Assembly (NCBI GenBank): GCA_023229175.1
Contig: JALNZV010000008.1
Location: forward strand, 29,453-93,452
Source of the DNA: Tissierellaceae bacterium
GTDB taxonomy: Bacteria > Bacillota > Clostridia > Tissierellales > Tissierellaceae
DNA: 64,000 nucleotides
Direction of reading: 5' to 3'
The notes under the pieces were generated by a model, which ran no database searches, had not been told where the DNA came from, and saw nothing but the letters and a program-made list of their open reading frames with translations. How positions within the stretch are numbered: position 1 is the first letter of the stretch; every line of letters begins with the position of its first letter. The translations under genes and the position numbers were made by a program. This document shows positions 8,263 through 17,016 of the stretch, one piece after another.

Positions 8263-9642
8263 CTAAATCCAAATTTTATTTCTCATCTCTTCTACGAATT
8301 GGTCGTTGCTTTTGCTTCTCATTAGGGAATCGATTAGGGACTCCGTCACATCCTGTGTAGATGCACCGCCCATGGCCTTTCTTATGCTCCAAATAGTCTC
8401 CAATTCCTTTTGGCTAAGCAGCAGTTCTTCCCTTCTGGTACCAGATTTGTAAATATCTATGGCAGGGAAAATTCTCTTTTCCGATAATTTCCTATCTAGG
8501 TGAATTTCCATATTACCTGTTCCCTTGAATTCTTCAAATATTACATCGTCCATTCTGCTGCCTGTCTCCACTAAAGCCGTAGCAAGTATGGTTAGACTTC
8601 CACCTTCTTCCAGCTTTCTTGCGGCACCGAAAAACCTTTTTGGTTTGTGTAAAGCTCCTGGGTCTAAGCCCCCTGACAATGTCCTTCCTGTGGCAGGTAT
8701 GGTTAAGTTGTATGCCCTTGCCAATCTTGTGATACTATCTAATAAAATCACTACATCTTTTCCATGCTCCACCAATCTCTTTGCCCTTTCCAATACGATT
8801 TCTGCCACCTTTGTATGGTGCTGTGGTAATTCGTCAAAGGTAGAATAAACCACATCGCCTTTAACAGATCTTCTCATATCAGTGACTTCCTCTGGTCTTT
8901 CATCTATTAACAGTACGATGATTTCCACTTCCGGATGATTTTTAGCTATGGAATTAGCCACCATTTTAAGTAAGGACGTCTTCCCTGCTTTTGGCGGAGA
9001 TACAATCATTCCCCTTTGACCTTTTCCAATGGGTGCAATTAAATCTATCATCCTAGTGGCCAGTTCCGAATGGTTTATTTCCAGTATTAATCTTTCCTTG
9101 GGATAAATGGGCGTCAAGTCGTCAAAGTTTGGCCTTTTTATAGATGTTTCAGGATGCATTCCGTTGACAGACTTGACATATAGAAGGGCTTTATATCTTT
9201 CACCTTGATTGGGTTCGCGGGTTACACCGCTGATTTTGTCTCCAGTTCTCAGTCTAAACCTTCTAATCTGGGAAGGGGATATATATATATCCTCATCGCC
9301 AGATAAATAATTATCGGACCTTAGAAAACCATATCCATCTGTATGTAACTCCAATATTCCATGGGCAAGATTTATGGTTTCCATATTTTCCAACTCTTCT
9401 GTAACCTTTTCGGGTAAATCCTCCGTGACTATATCCTTGATGTCTATTTTTTCTACATTATCAGCTGATGATTCTTTCTGATTTTCCTTAGATGCAAATC
9501 TTTGATTTAAGATATCTATGAGCTCATCTTTCTTGTACTTATATGGGCTACCTATACCTTGGGATTTTGCAATTTCCCTTAGTTCCCCTATTTTTTTATT
9601 CGACAGATTGTGTTCCGTCAAAACAACACCGCCTTTCATCAA
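8263..9642 (-). CDS. rho: Transcription termination factor Rho
   Basis: Rho is a hexameric RNA helicase that ends transcription of untranslated RNA. The protein is up to 459 residues: an N-terminal SAP-like Rho_N region (about 10-50), a charged linker, the cold-shock-like RNA-binding domain (about 90-165, [12 protein letters not shown]), Walker A as [10 protein letters not shown] near 215, Walker B around [11 protein letters not shown], and the C-terminal arginine-finger region. The open frame begins with TTG at 9642. A TTG at 9621 (seven codons later) is preceded by AGGCGGTG and may be the real start, so the N-terminus is uncertain by seven residues. It is the distal gene of fba-tal-glpX-rho. 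Confidence 0.95.
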   Translation of the reverse strand: MMKGGVVLTEHNLSNKKIGELREIAKSQGIGSPYKYKKDELIDILNQRFASKENQKESSADNVEKIDIKDIVTEDLPEKVTEELENMETINLAHGILELHTDGYGFLRSDNYLSGDEDIYISPSQIRRFRLRTGDKISGVTREPNQGERYKALLYVKSVNGMHPETSIKRPNFDDLTPIYPKERLILEINHSELATRMIDLIAPIGKGQRGMIVSPPKAGKTSLLKMVANSIAKNHPEVEIIVLLIDERPEEVTDMRRSVKGDVVYSTFDELPQHHTKVAEIVLERAKRLVEHGKDVVILLDSITRLARAYNLTIPATGRTLSGGLDPGALHKPKRFFGAARKLEEGGSLTILATALVETGSRMDDVIFEEFKGTGNMEIHLDRKLSEKRIFPAIDIYKSGTRREELLLSQKELETIWSIRKAMGGASTQDVTESLIDSLMRSKSNDQFVEEMRNKIWI

Positions 9643-9651
9643 TACGTAAAC

Positions 9652-10620
9652 TTATTTTGCATATTCCGGTTTTTTATCTAATTTATGTGTAGCATCTATA
9701 AACCTAATGGTTCCCGTTTCAGCCCGAAGTACTAAGGTATGAGTAGTAGCAACATTTTTTTCGATGTACTGAACTCCATCCAGTAACTCTCCATAGGACA
9801 CACCTGTGGCAGCAAATACTACTTCATCGCCTTTCACCAAGTCGTCGATAGTGTATACCTTGTCGCAATCGGCTCCCATTTCTATACATCTTCTATGCTG
9901 TTCTTCTGTAGCAGGGGTTAGTAAGCCTTGGAATTCTCCCCCTAAGCACTTTAAGGCTGCTGCTGCAAGAACCCCCTCCGGAGCACCGCCTACGCCCATG
10001 AGTATATCCACATCTGTATAGCTAAAACAAGTATTAATGGCTGCTAACACATCGCCGTCGCTAAACATCTTTATCCTAGCCCCCGCCTTACGGACATCTT
10101 CGATTAGCTTTTCATGCCTTGGTCTATCTAGTATAGTAACTGTTACTTCCGATACGTCTTTGCCCAGAGCATTGGCCACATTTTTAATATTTTCCTCTAC
10201 GGGCTTTTTAATATCTACTACGCCTTTTGCCTTTGGTCCTACGGCAATCTTATCCATATAAGTATCAGGGGCGTGAAGTAAACAACCTCTTGGTGCTATG
10301 GCAACTACAGATATGGCATTTGGAAGCCCATTAGCCACGGATCTAGTGCCATCTAAAGGATCTACTGCTATGTCCACCTTTAAATCGTGGGGTCCCCCTA
10401 TACCTATTTCTTCTCCAATATACAACATGGGAGCCTCGTCCATTTCTCCCTCGCCTATGACTACTACGCCGTCAATGCTGACTGTGTCAAACATTCTTCT
10501 CATGGCATCTACGGCTGCTTGGTCGGCGGCATTTTTGTCGCCTCTACCCAATAGCTTTGCACTGGCCAATGCTGCAGCCTCCGTTACCCTTGCAATATTT
10601 AGTGGCAAATTTCTATCCAT
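9652..10620 (-). CDS. glpX: Fructose-1,6-bisphosphatase class II
   Basis: GlpX hydrolyses fructose 1,6-bisphosphate to fructose 6-phosphate in gluconeogenesis. The 322-residue protein shows the lithium-sensitive phosphatase metal site: GEGEMDEAP near 57-65 and DPLDGT near 87-92, plus a [13 protein letters not shown] segment near 205 typical of GlpX. It sits between transaldolase and rho with short gaps (11 and 9 bases). With fba and tal it makes a small gluconeogenic and pentose-phosphate operon, sensible for an organism growing on amino acids. Confidence 0.95.
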   Translation of the reverse strand: MDRNLPLNIARVTEAAALASAKLLGRGDKNAADQAAVDAMRRMFDTVSIDGVVVIGEGEMDEAPMLYIGEEIGIGGPHDLKVDIAVDPLDGTRSVANGLPNAISVVAIAPRGCLLHAPDTYMDKIAVGPKAKGVVDIKKPVEENIKNVANALGKDVSEVTVTILDRPRHEKLIEDVRKAGARIKMFSDGDVLAAINTCFSYTDVDILMGVGGAPEGVLAAAALKCLGGEFQGLLTPATEEQHRRCIEMGADCDKVYTIDDLVKGDEVVFAATGVSYGELLDGVQYIEKNVATTHTLVLRAETGTIRFIDATHKLDKKPEYAK

Positions 10621-10631
10621 ACAATCACTCC

Positions 10632-11279
10632 CTATTTAGTTTGAAATCCTTCCCAATCCTTTATAAATCTCTCTATGCCAATTTCTGTCAAAGGGTGATT
10701 TAACATCTGCAAAAATACCTTATACGGTATAGTTGCAATATGTGAACCAGCCTTTGCTGCCTCTATGACGTGAACAGGATGCCTGATGCTTGCAGCAATT
10801 ATTTCAGTATCTATACCGTGAAAATCAAATATCTGCACTATATCCTCTACGATTGTCATCCCCTCGTTGCTGATGTCATCTAACCTTCCTACAAATGGGC
10901 TCACAAAAGTGGCACCAGCCCTTGCTGCCAGCAATGCCTGATTAGCTGAGAATACTAAGGTCACATTAGTCTTGATGCCCTCGTTGGACAGAACCTTTGT
11001 GGCTTTTAAACCTTCTCCTGTCATTGGAAGTTTAATGACGATATTTGAATGAATCTTTGCCAGTTCTCTAGCCTCCTCCACCATGCCGTCCTTTTCCAAG
11101 GAAATTACCTCCGCACTAATTGGCCCGTCTACTAAGCTGGCAATTTCCTTCACCACCTCTTGAAAATCTCTGCCTTCCTTGGCAATCAAACTGGGGTTTG
11201 TAGTGACTCCAGAGAGCACACCCCATTGGTTTATTTCCCGTATCTCCTCTATGTTTGCCGTATCTATGAATAACTTCAC
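10632..11279 (-). CDS. tal: Transaldolase (short TalC/MipB type)
   Basis: A 215-residue short transaldolase of the TalC/fructose-6-phosphate aldolase group, which transfers dihydroxyacetone units in the pentose phosphate pathway. The Schiff-base lysine is Lys83 in VIKLPMT; the N-terminal FIDTAN and SGVTTNPSL motifs (residues 4-9 and 23-31) are classical. The start chosen is GTG at 11279, whose G overlaps the last base of the fba stop codon; AAGGGG lies about nine bases upstream. A longer frame starting at GTG 11288 would add three residues. Confidence 0.93.
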   Translation of the reverse strand: MKLFIDTANIEEIREINQWGVLSGVTTNPSLIAKEGRDFQEVVKEIASLVDGPISAEVISLEKDGMVEEARELAKIHSNIVIKLPMTGEGLKATKVLSNEGIKTNVTLVFSANQALLAARAGATFVSPFVGRLDDISNEGMTIVEDIVQIFDFHGIDTEIIAASIRHPVHVIEAAKAGSHIATIPYKVFLQMLNHPLTEIGIERFIKDWEGFQTK

Positions 11280-12136
11280 TATTTCCACCCCTTATTTACT
11301 GAACCGAAGATATGCATCTTTTCCATGACTATTTCCTTCATGGCAGCTCTTGCAGGCCCCAATATCTTCCTTGGGTCAAAATTATCCGGGTCTTTCTTGA
11401 GGAAATCCTTCACTCCATTGGCAAAGGCAATTCTAATGTCCGTATCTATGTTTATCTTTGAAATACCTAGGGATATGGCCTGTTTCAGGTCTTCATCTGG
11501 TACCCCTGAAGAACCGTGAAGTACTAACGGTACAGTAAGTAAATCTGCTATGGTTGCAATTCTAGCAAAGTCTAGCTCTGGCTTTCCCTTATAGACCCCG
11601 TGGGCAGTGCCTACGGCAATGGCTAAGAAGTCAATGTCAGTTTCATTGACAAACCTAAGAGCCTCATCAGGATCCGTAAATGTTGCATCCTTTGCCTTTA
11701 CTGTAATATGGTCCTCTGTGCCGCCAATCTTGCCTAGTTCTGCCTCCACAGAAACCCCAACTGCCTTGGCCACTTCTACAACTTTTTTAGTATATGCTAT
11801 GTTTTCTTCCAATGGAAATCTGGAGCCGTCAATCATCACAGATGTAAAACCGTGTCTAATACATAACATTACTTGATCAAAATCCGTTCCATGATCTAAA
11901 TGCAATGCTACTGGTACCTTAGCATTTCTAGCAGCAGTTTTCCCAAGGGCGGCGATATACTCTATTCCCGCGTATTTAATTCCTCCTTGGCTTGCTTGTA
12001 GTATTACTGGAGAATTTGTCTCCTCTGCAGCGTCAATAATTGCCTGAACTATTTCCATATTATTAATATTAAAGGCACCAACTGCATATCCCTTTTCTTG
12101 AGCATCTAATAAAAGCTCCTTCCCCGTAACTAACAT
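11279..12136 (-). CDS. fba: Class II fructose-bisphosphate aldolase
   Basis: A zinc-dependent aldolase of 285 residues that cleaves or forms fructose 1,6-bisphosphate. The metal site HLDHGTD lies near residue 80, and a second zinc histidine is in LHGSSGVP near 210. GTAHGVYKG near 180 and INIDTD near 230 are phosphate- and substrate-binding loops. It heads the fba-tal-glpX-rho cluster. Upstream on the minus strand a TATAAT (12166-12171) probably serves as the -10 box; the -35 is weak. Some relatives act on tagatose bisphosphate, but the context with glpX and tal favours the fructose substrate. Confidence 0.93.
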   Translation of the reverse strand: MLVTGKELLLDAQEKGYAVGAFNINNMEIVQAIIDAAEETNSPVILQASQGGIKYAGIEYIAALGKTAARNAKVPVALHLDHGTDFDQVMLCIRHGFTSVMIDGSRFPLEENIAYTKKVVEVAKAVGVSVEAELGKIGGTEDHITVKAKDATFTDPDEALRFVNETDIDFLAIAVGTAHGVYKGKPELDFARIATIADLLTVPLVLHGSSGVPDEDLKQAISLGISKINIDTDIRIAFANGVKDFLKKDPDNFDPRKILGPARAAMKEIVMEKMHIFGSVNKGWK

Positions 12137-12213
12137 TTAATCCCCTCCACTATTGTAATATATACATTATATCAGATTTTCACTTTATTAAAGCAAAAAA
12201 GATGAAATTAATA

Positions 12214-13821
12214 TCAATAAACACCAATAAATCCATCAGCCCTAGACTCAGTACCTCCACATAGAACCCCATTTTCATCTCTCCAAATAATTTGTCCTCT
12301 GCCAAAACTTCCCCTTTCCGCCTCAACTATTATATTGTGTCCCCTTCGAAGGAGTGCCAGTGCCAAGTCATTGGGATAATTTTGTTCTATTGCAACGGTC
12401 TTTTCCTTTGTCCATTGCCATCTAGGAGCATCTAAGGCATCCTGTGGATTTAAATGAAAATCCACTGTATTAGTGACTACCTGCACATGTCCCTGAGGCT
12501 GCATAAATGCACCCATGACACCAAAAGGTCCCACGGGATTTCCATCCTTTGACAAGAAACCTGGAATAATCGTGTGATAAGGCTTTTTATTTGGACCGAC
12601 ACAGTTGGGATGATTTTCAATAGTATTAAAATTATTGCCCCTATTGTGGAGTGCTATACCCGTTTCAGGTACCACCAGACCTGAACCAAACCCCATATAA
12701 TTGCTTTGAATATATGAAATCATATTTCCTTGGTTGTCAGCTGCCGCAAAGTAAACAGTTCCTCCGCTATGGGGTTCCCCAGCCTCAGGTAAGGAAGCAG
12801 TATGTCCAATTAACTTGGACCTTTCCCTGCCATAATCAGGGGACAACAATTCTTCGGCTGTATATTTCATATACCTATGGTCTGCAATATATTCAAGCCC
12901 ATCGGCAAAGGCAAGTTTCATTGCCTCAATGAGTATATGCTGAGTATTTACACTATCCCTCTCCACTAGGTCGAAATTGTTTAATATATTCAGTGCCATT
13001 AAGGCTACAATACCATGACCATTGGGGGGTATCTCCCATACATCATATCCTCTGTAGTTTACCTTTATGGGCTCAACCCACTCCGACTTATAACCCTTTA
13101 AGTCTTCTTTGCTGATATAGCCGCCAATTTTTTTGGAGAATTTATCTATTCTCTCTGCCAAATCTCCTTCATAAAAGGACCTACCATCGGTTCTTCCTAT
13201 TTCCTCTAAAGTATTTCCGTGGTTTATGGACTTCCATATCTCTCCCGCCCTTGGGGCCCTTCCTTCTGGAGCAAATACCTTAAACCAATTTTCAAACTCT
13301 TCGCCTTTTAAGTTTTTGCTGTAAATTCTAAATGCCCTATCCCAATATTTAGCCACAGTCGGGCTTAAAGGATGACCCTCCTTGGCGATTTGAATTGCTG
13401 GCTCAAGGCTATCCTTTAAGGAAAGCTTGCCGAACTTCTGCGACATCTCCGCCCAAGCAGCAGGTACACCTGGTACAGTCACAGGTGTAAATCCATAGAC
13501 TGGCATAGATTCAAATCCTAGACTTTTTATTTTATCTAGGGTCAAGGCCCTTGGAGAAAATCCACTGGCATTTAGGCCGTGAACTTTTCCATTTGCCCAA
13601 ATAAGGGCAAATGCGTCGCCTCCGATGCCATTGCTGGTAGGTTCCACCACCGTAAGACAAGCCGCCGTTGCAATGGCAGCATCTATGGCATTTCCGCCTT
13701 TTTTCATTACCTCAATCCCCGCCTGGGATGCTAAAGGATGAGTGGATGCTACCATGCCATTCTTTCCATATATTAAGTTTCTGTTGGAACTGTATTTGTG
13801 ATAATGCGGATCAAATTTCAT
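12214..13821 (-). CDS. ggt: Gamma-glutamyltransferase family protein
   Basis: A 535-residue Ntn-hydrolase of the gamma-glutamyltranspeptidase family, which self-cleaves into large and small subunits and removes gamma-glutamyl groups from glutathione or peptides. The N-terminal GGNAIDAAIA and GIGGDAFALIW motifs (residues about 42-75) are diagnostic. The expected processing and nucleophile threonine is in SGGTVYF near residue 355. No signal peptide is apparent, so it may work in the cytoplasm, where it could also be an acylase-like relative. It lies downstream of kce-kal on the same strand but has its own promoter (13869-13896). Specificity is not readable from the sequence. Confidence 0.85.
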   Translation of the reverse strand: MKFDPHYHKYSSNRNLIYGKNGMVASTHPLASQAGIEVMKKGGNAIDAAIATAACLTVVEPTSNGIGGDAFALIWANGKVHGLNASGFSPRALTLDKIKSLGFESMPVYGFTPVTVPGVPAAWAEMSQKFGKLSLKDSLEPAIQIAKEGHPLSPTVAKYWDRAFRIYSKNLKGEEFENWFKVFAPEGRAPRAGEIWKSINHGNTLEEIGRTDGRSFYEGDLAERIDKFSKKIGGYISKEDLKGYKSEWVEPIKVNYRGYDVWEIPPNGHGIVALMALNILNNFDLVERDSVNTQHILIEAMKLAFADGLEYIADHRYMKYTAEELLSPDYGRERSKLIGHTASLPEAGEPHSGGTVYFAAADNQGNMISYIQSNYMGFGSGLVVPETGIALHNRGNNFNTIENHPNCVGPNKKPYHTIIPGFLSKDGNPVGPFGVMGAFMQPQGHVQVVTNTVDFHLNPQDALDAPRWQWTKEKTVAIEQNYPNDLALALLRRGHNIIVEAERGSFGRGQIIWRDENGVLCGGTESRADGFIGVY

Positions 13822-13868
13822 TTTATCCCTCCAAAAAAATAAATTCCTCCTACATAATCTCTACTCTA

Positions 13869-13896
13869 ATTATAAACCAATTAGAATGTCAATCAA
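13869..13896 (-). promoter_or_regulatory. Probable promoter for the gamma-glutamyltransferase gene
   Basis: On the minus strand TTGATT (13891-13896) and TATAAT (13869-13874) are spaced by 16 bases, about 48 bases before the start codon. The region lies between the kce stop and the ggt start. Confidence 0.55.
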
Positions 13897-13917
13897 AGGA
13901 GGAATTTATATATTTAT

Positions 13918-14736
13918 TTATTTCTTTTTAAGTCCTAGTATTTCCCTTGCCTCATCTGGGGTAGCTATTTCTCGACCCAATTCTTTAGCTATCCTAACGA
14001 CTTTTTCCACCAATTCACCGTTGGACTTTGCCAATACTCCCTTGGCTAGATACACATTGTCTTCAAATCCTACCCTTACATGGCCTCCCATGGCTATGCC
14101 AATGGCTGCCATTGGAAATTCGTGCCTTCCAATGCCTGCTACAGTCCATGTGGATCCTTGAGGGATGCTATCTACCATAAAAGCTAAATCTCTAGCAGAT
14201 GCGGACATTTGCACTCCTAAGACGAAGTCAAAGTGCATAGGTTCCTTTATAAAGCCTTGTTTGGCAAATTTAATGGCATAGTCAATCATGCCCTTGTCAA
14301 ATACCTCGATTTCAGGTTTTATACCTCTTTCAATCATTATCTTGCCAAAGTTCTTAATAGTATTTTCTGTATTTACAAATATTTCGTCCCCACCAAAATT
14401 TAAAGTGCCGCAGTCCAAAGTGGCCATTTCAGGTCCTAACTCTGTGGGCTGAAGCCTTTCTAAATCTGTCATGCCCACAGCCCCCCCTGTAGATGGCTGA
14501 ATAATCACATCTGGGCATCTTCTAAGTATTTCATCCATACAAGCCTTAAACCTAGCCTTGTCCTGAGTCGGAGTACCGTCGTCCTCCCTTACGTGAAGGT
14601 GGATTATACTTGCCCCCGCCTTATATGCTGCTTCTGCTTCTCTGCCTATTTCCTCCACTGTGTAAGGAATGGCAGGGTTGTGCTCCTTTGTCACTTCTGC
14701 ACCGCTAATGGCAGCAGTAATAATTAATTTACCCAT
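13918..14736 (-). CDS. kce: 3-keto-5-aminohexanoate cleavage enzyme
   Basis: Kce converts 3-keto-5-aminohexanoate plus acetyl-CoA to acetoacetate and 3-aminobutyryl-CoA, a late step of anaerobic lysine fermentation. The 272-residue TIM-barrel protein starts with LIITAAISGAEV and has the zinc ligands His46 and His48 in IIHLHVRE, matching the numbering of the characterised enzyme. QPSTGG near 100 and the C-terminal GFEDNVYL segment near 230, with the third zinc ligand Glu, are also present. It lies four bases after kal. The other lysine genes (kamA, kamDE, kdd, atoDA) are not in the window. BKACE-family relatives with other beta-keto acid substrates exist, but pairing with kal makes Kce the best call. 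Confidence 0.88.
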   Translation of the reverse strand: MGKLIITAAISGAEVTKEHNPAIPYTVEEIGREAEAAYKAGASIIHLHVREDDGTPTQDKARFKACMDEILRRCPDVIIQPSTGGAVGMTDLERLQPTELGPEMATLDCGTLNFGGDEIFVNTENTIKNFGKIMIERGIKPEIEVFDKGMIDYAIKFAKQGFIKEPMHFDFVLGVQMSASARDLAFMVDSIPQGSTWTVAGIGRHEFPMAAIGIAMGGHVRVGFEDNVYLAKGVLAKSNGELVEKVVRIAKELGREIATPDEAREILGLKKK

Positions 14737-14740
14737 TACA

Positions 14741-15130
14741 TTACCCCCTTTTTCTAATTTTATCTTTGGGGACTACGCAGGTCCCTTCAGCCTTGCAAAC
14801 GACAATGGGTTCATCCAATACGTCACATGCAGATGGTCCAATATCTGGCCTTGGAACTATGACTTTTCTCGCCTCAAATATCATCTTTCTTGAAGTATTG
14901 CCTACCTTTACAATTTCACCTACAGCCTCAATATAATCCCCTGCATATACAGGTGCGGTGAACTCTACCTTATCATAAGCCACAAATAGGCCTTCATCTC
15001 CATCATGCCTAATGAGCAGTTCCGTAGCCACGTCGCCAAATAAGGCAAGCATCTTGGCCCCATCTACTAAATTTCCCCCATAATGAGCATCCTGCGTACT
15101 CATTCTAAGTCTAATCATAACCTTTTCCAT
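14741..15130 (-). CDS. kal: 3-aminobutyryl-CoA ammonia-lyase
   Basis: Kal removes ammonia from 3-aminobutyryl-CoA to give crotonyl-CoA in lysine fermentation, directly after the Kce step. The 129-residue protein is a hotdog-fold enzyme; the [16 protein letters not shown] segment near residue 10 and [13 protein letters not shown] near 60 are typical of Kal and related dehydratases. ATG 15130 has AGGAGGG seven bases upstream; an in-frame TTG two codons earlier lies within that spacing and is disfavoured. It is translated just before kce, probably from one mRNA. The product ammonia is relevant to the unusual CTP synthase at 20881. Confidence 0.87.
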   Translation of the reverse strand: MEKVMIRLRMSTQDAHYGGNLVDGAKMLALFGDVATELLIRHDGDEGLFVAYDKVEFTAPVYAGDYIEAVGEIVKVGNTSRKMIFEARKVIVPRPDIGPSACDVLDEPIVVCKAEGTCVVPKDKIRKRG

Positions 15131-15200
15131 GTGCAATCCCTCCTCTTTTCTATTCCATTATATTATATCATATGGTTAATCAATTAACAATTCGTAAAAG

Positions 15201-15231
15201 TGTGCCAGCGGGGACGGTTCTCGGTGGCACA
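15201..15231. repeat. REP-like palindromic repeat, copy 1
   Basis: A 31-base near-palindrome starting TGTGCCAGCG and ending CGGTGGCACA with a GGGACGGTTCT loop. It is the exact reverse complement of 16193-16223 and closely resembles 50979-51009. The arms can form a stable hairpin with one mismatch. The copy lies in the 140-base gap downstream of the methyltransferase gene. Confidence 0.9.
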
Positions 15232-15277
15232 TTTTGGTGCCAAAATCATCTGGTACATTTTGATGCCAAAATCATCT
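15229..15277. repeat. 26-bp direct duplication
   Basis: Two successive copies, 15229-15254 and 15255-15277, read ACATTTTGGTGCCAAAATCA and ACATTTTGATGCCAAAATCA over their shared part. Each contains a small TTTGGTGCCAAA-like palindrome. The second copy touches the stop codon of the methyltransferase gene. It seems to have grown out of the adjacent palindromic repeat. Confidence 0.75.
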
Positions 15278-16121
15278 ATTTTTCTAGGACAGCTACCACC
15301 ATTTTCACGAAACCTTCTTTTAATACGGGAAACTTGGCAAGGGGGCTTAGAAAATTTCTAAGGGGCACCTCTTCATAATATTTTCTATTATAATTCGTAT
15401 CCCTCAATATTTGGTTAAATCTCTTTATGGTCATCCTATTAATATAGGAAAAATATTCCCTTTGGTTTTCGTCTGTTGAAATCCTAAAGTTAATTCTTGT
15501 ACTCCCATCAGGCAAATCCTTTACTAGGTCCTTGTATGCTTGTATCAAAGTATCGTCGCTGAAAAAAATATGCACCCATGGAATGCCAATGGCATCGCTT
15601 AAATGTGCCCCAAAGGGATGATAATAAGGTGGAAAGTTTACATATAATCTGCCACCTGGCTTTAGGACCCTATGACATTCCTCTAAGACTGTCAAGGGTT
15701 CATCTACATGTTCCATTGCATCATTCATTATTATGGTATGAAAAAAGTTGTCCTCGAATGGCATATTGGCAGCATCTCCAAGTACAAATTGAAACTTGTC
15801 TCTTAGACCTCTCTCCTCTGCTAAGTCATTAGCTTCATCTTCGTAATGCTCCACGACCTCTATACCCCATACCTTATCTACGCCCCTAGATGCGTAATAC
15901 AAAGTCTTGCCTCCAGCACCGCAGCCAATATCTAGCACTCTTTTGTCCTTAAACATTTCGGCTATGGTTGTATATTCTAGATAAAACTTAAGGGTATCTT
16001 GCCCCTTTTCGTATTGCCACTCAGCATATGTCTTGACCCCTTGATTTTGTAAATTAAATGGATGGACAGGCAAAGGAAATATCTTGTTTATTTCTTTGCA
16101 TATTTTTACACTAGTTTTCAT
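15276..16121 (-). CDS. Class I SAM-dependent methyltransferase, substrate unknown
   Basis: A 281-residue soluble protein with a Rossmann-type methyltransferase domain: motif I VLDIGCGAGG near residue 63, an acidic residue in WGIEVVEHY near 85, motif IV region IIMNDAMEHVDEP near 130, and the post-motif VLKPGGRLYVNFPPYYHP near 150. This is the Methyltransf_11/UbiE-like pattern. The C-terminal third (PFGAHLSD onwards) resembles accessory regions of methyltransferases acting on lipids or glycans, but no substrate can be assigned. The gene stands alone between two inverted copies of a palindromic repeat (15201-15231 and 16193-16223), which suggests it may have been moved or is insulated from its neighbours. 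Confidence 0.8.
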   Translation of the reverse strand: MKTSVKICKEINKIFPLPVHPFNLQNQGVKTYAEWQYEKGQDTLKFYLEYTTIAEMFKDKRVLDIGCGAGGKTLYYASRGVDKVWGIEVVEHYEDEANDLAEERGLRDKFQFVLGDAANMPFEDNFFHTIIMNDAMEHVDEPLTVLEECHRVLKPGGRLYVNFPPYYHPFGAHLSDAIGIPWVHIFFSDDTLIQAYKDLVKDLPDGSTRINFRISTDENQREYFSYINRMTIKRFNQILRDTNYNRKYYEEVPLRNFLSPLAKFPVLKEGFVKMVVAVLEK

Positions 16122-16192
16122 AGAATCCCTCTTTTTCTGTATTCAATTACATAATTTTATCACAATCCTCTCCAATTCACAATTCCGAAAAA

Positions 16193-16223
16193 TGTGCCAC
16201 CGAGAACCGTCCCCGCTGGCACA
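16193..16223. repeat. REP-like palindromic repeat, copy 2 (inverted relative to copy 1)
   Basis: An exact reverse complement of bases 15201-15231, lying upstream of the methyltransferase gene and upstream of the ABC exporter operon. Both copies are preceded on the plus strand by a similar AATT-ACAATTC leader (near 15182 and 16173), so the flank is in direct orientation while the core is inverted. The hairpin could also act as a weak terminator. Confidence 0.9.
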
Positions 16224-16302
16224 ATTTTTAATCGTATTGTAACTATTTGCGGTGTAATAATGTGGTAAAATATATACATTAGTAGTTGGGGGTGATTTAT
16301 TT

Positions 16303-17016
16303 TTGGAAGAACTTATAAGACTCAAAAACTTAAGAAAAGTTTACAGAATGGGGGATGAAAAAATCGTCGCATTGAATGATATAACTTTGTCAATAGAAAA
16401 AGAGGAATTTATCTGTCTGCTAGGCACCTCTGGCTCTGGCAAGTCCACCCTTCTCAACATGATGGCAGGACTGGAAAAGCCAACTAGGGGTGAAATAATT
16501 ATTGGCAGTTACCCTATTCATAAAATGAATGAAAGAGATGTGACAAAGTTCCGTCAGAAAAATGTTGGCTTCGTATTTCAATCTTATAATTTAATACCCA
16601 CCTTGTCTGCCCTGGAAAACGTCAGCCTAGGCCTTACTTTTCAGCGAATACCAAAGTCTAAAAGGGATAAAATGGCTAAAAAGATGTTGACTGATGTAGG
16701 TTTAGGAAAGAGATTACACCACAAACCATCTGAAATGAGTGGTGGTCAACAACAAAGAGTGAGTATTGCTAGGGCCTTTGTGGGCACGCCGAAAATCGTC
16801 TTTGCCGACGAGCCTACAGGCAATCTAGATACGAAAACCACCATGGAAATTATGAACTTAATTACAGGTATGGCCTATGAATCAAATCAAACACTTATTA
16901 TCGTCACTCACGATACTGAAATCTCTGTATACGGCCATAGAATAGTATATCTAAGGGATGGAAGCATTGAAAAAGTAGAAGAAAATCAAAACATAATAAA
17001 GGGGGAAGCAAATTAG
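16303..17016 (+). CDS. ABC transporter ATP-binding protein, MacB/LolD type
   Basis: The ATPase of a MacB-like (type VII) ABC system, 237 residues. Walker A is GTSGSGKSTLL near residues 40-50, the signature MSGGQQQR near 145, and Walker B IVFADEPTGNLD near 165. The ADEPTGNLD variant is typical of the LolD/FtsE/MacB branch. The start is TTG at 16303 with GGGGGTGA eight bases upstream. One base separates it from the surface-protein gene, and the permease follows, so the three form one operon. These systems couple cytoplasmic ATP hydrolysis to work outside the membrane, such as efflux or surface remodelling. Confidence 0.92.
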   Translation: MEELIRLKNLRKVYRMGDEKIVALNDITLSIEKEEFICLLGTSGSGKSTLLNMMAGLEKPTRGEIIIGSYPIHKMNERDVTKFRQKNVGFVFQSYNLIPTLSALENVSLGLTFQRIPKSKRDKMAKKMLTDVGLGKRLHHKPSEMSGGQQQRVSIARAFVGTPKIVFADEPTGNLDTKTTMEIMNLITGMAYESNQTLIIVTHDTEISVYGHRIVYLRDGSIEKVEENQNIIKGEAN

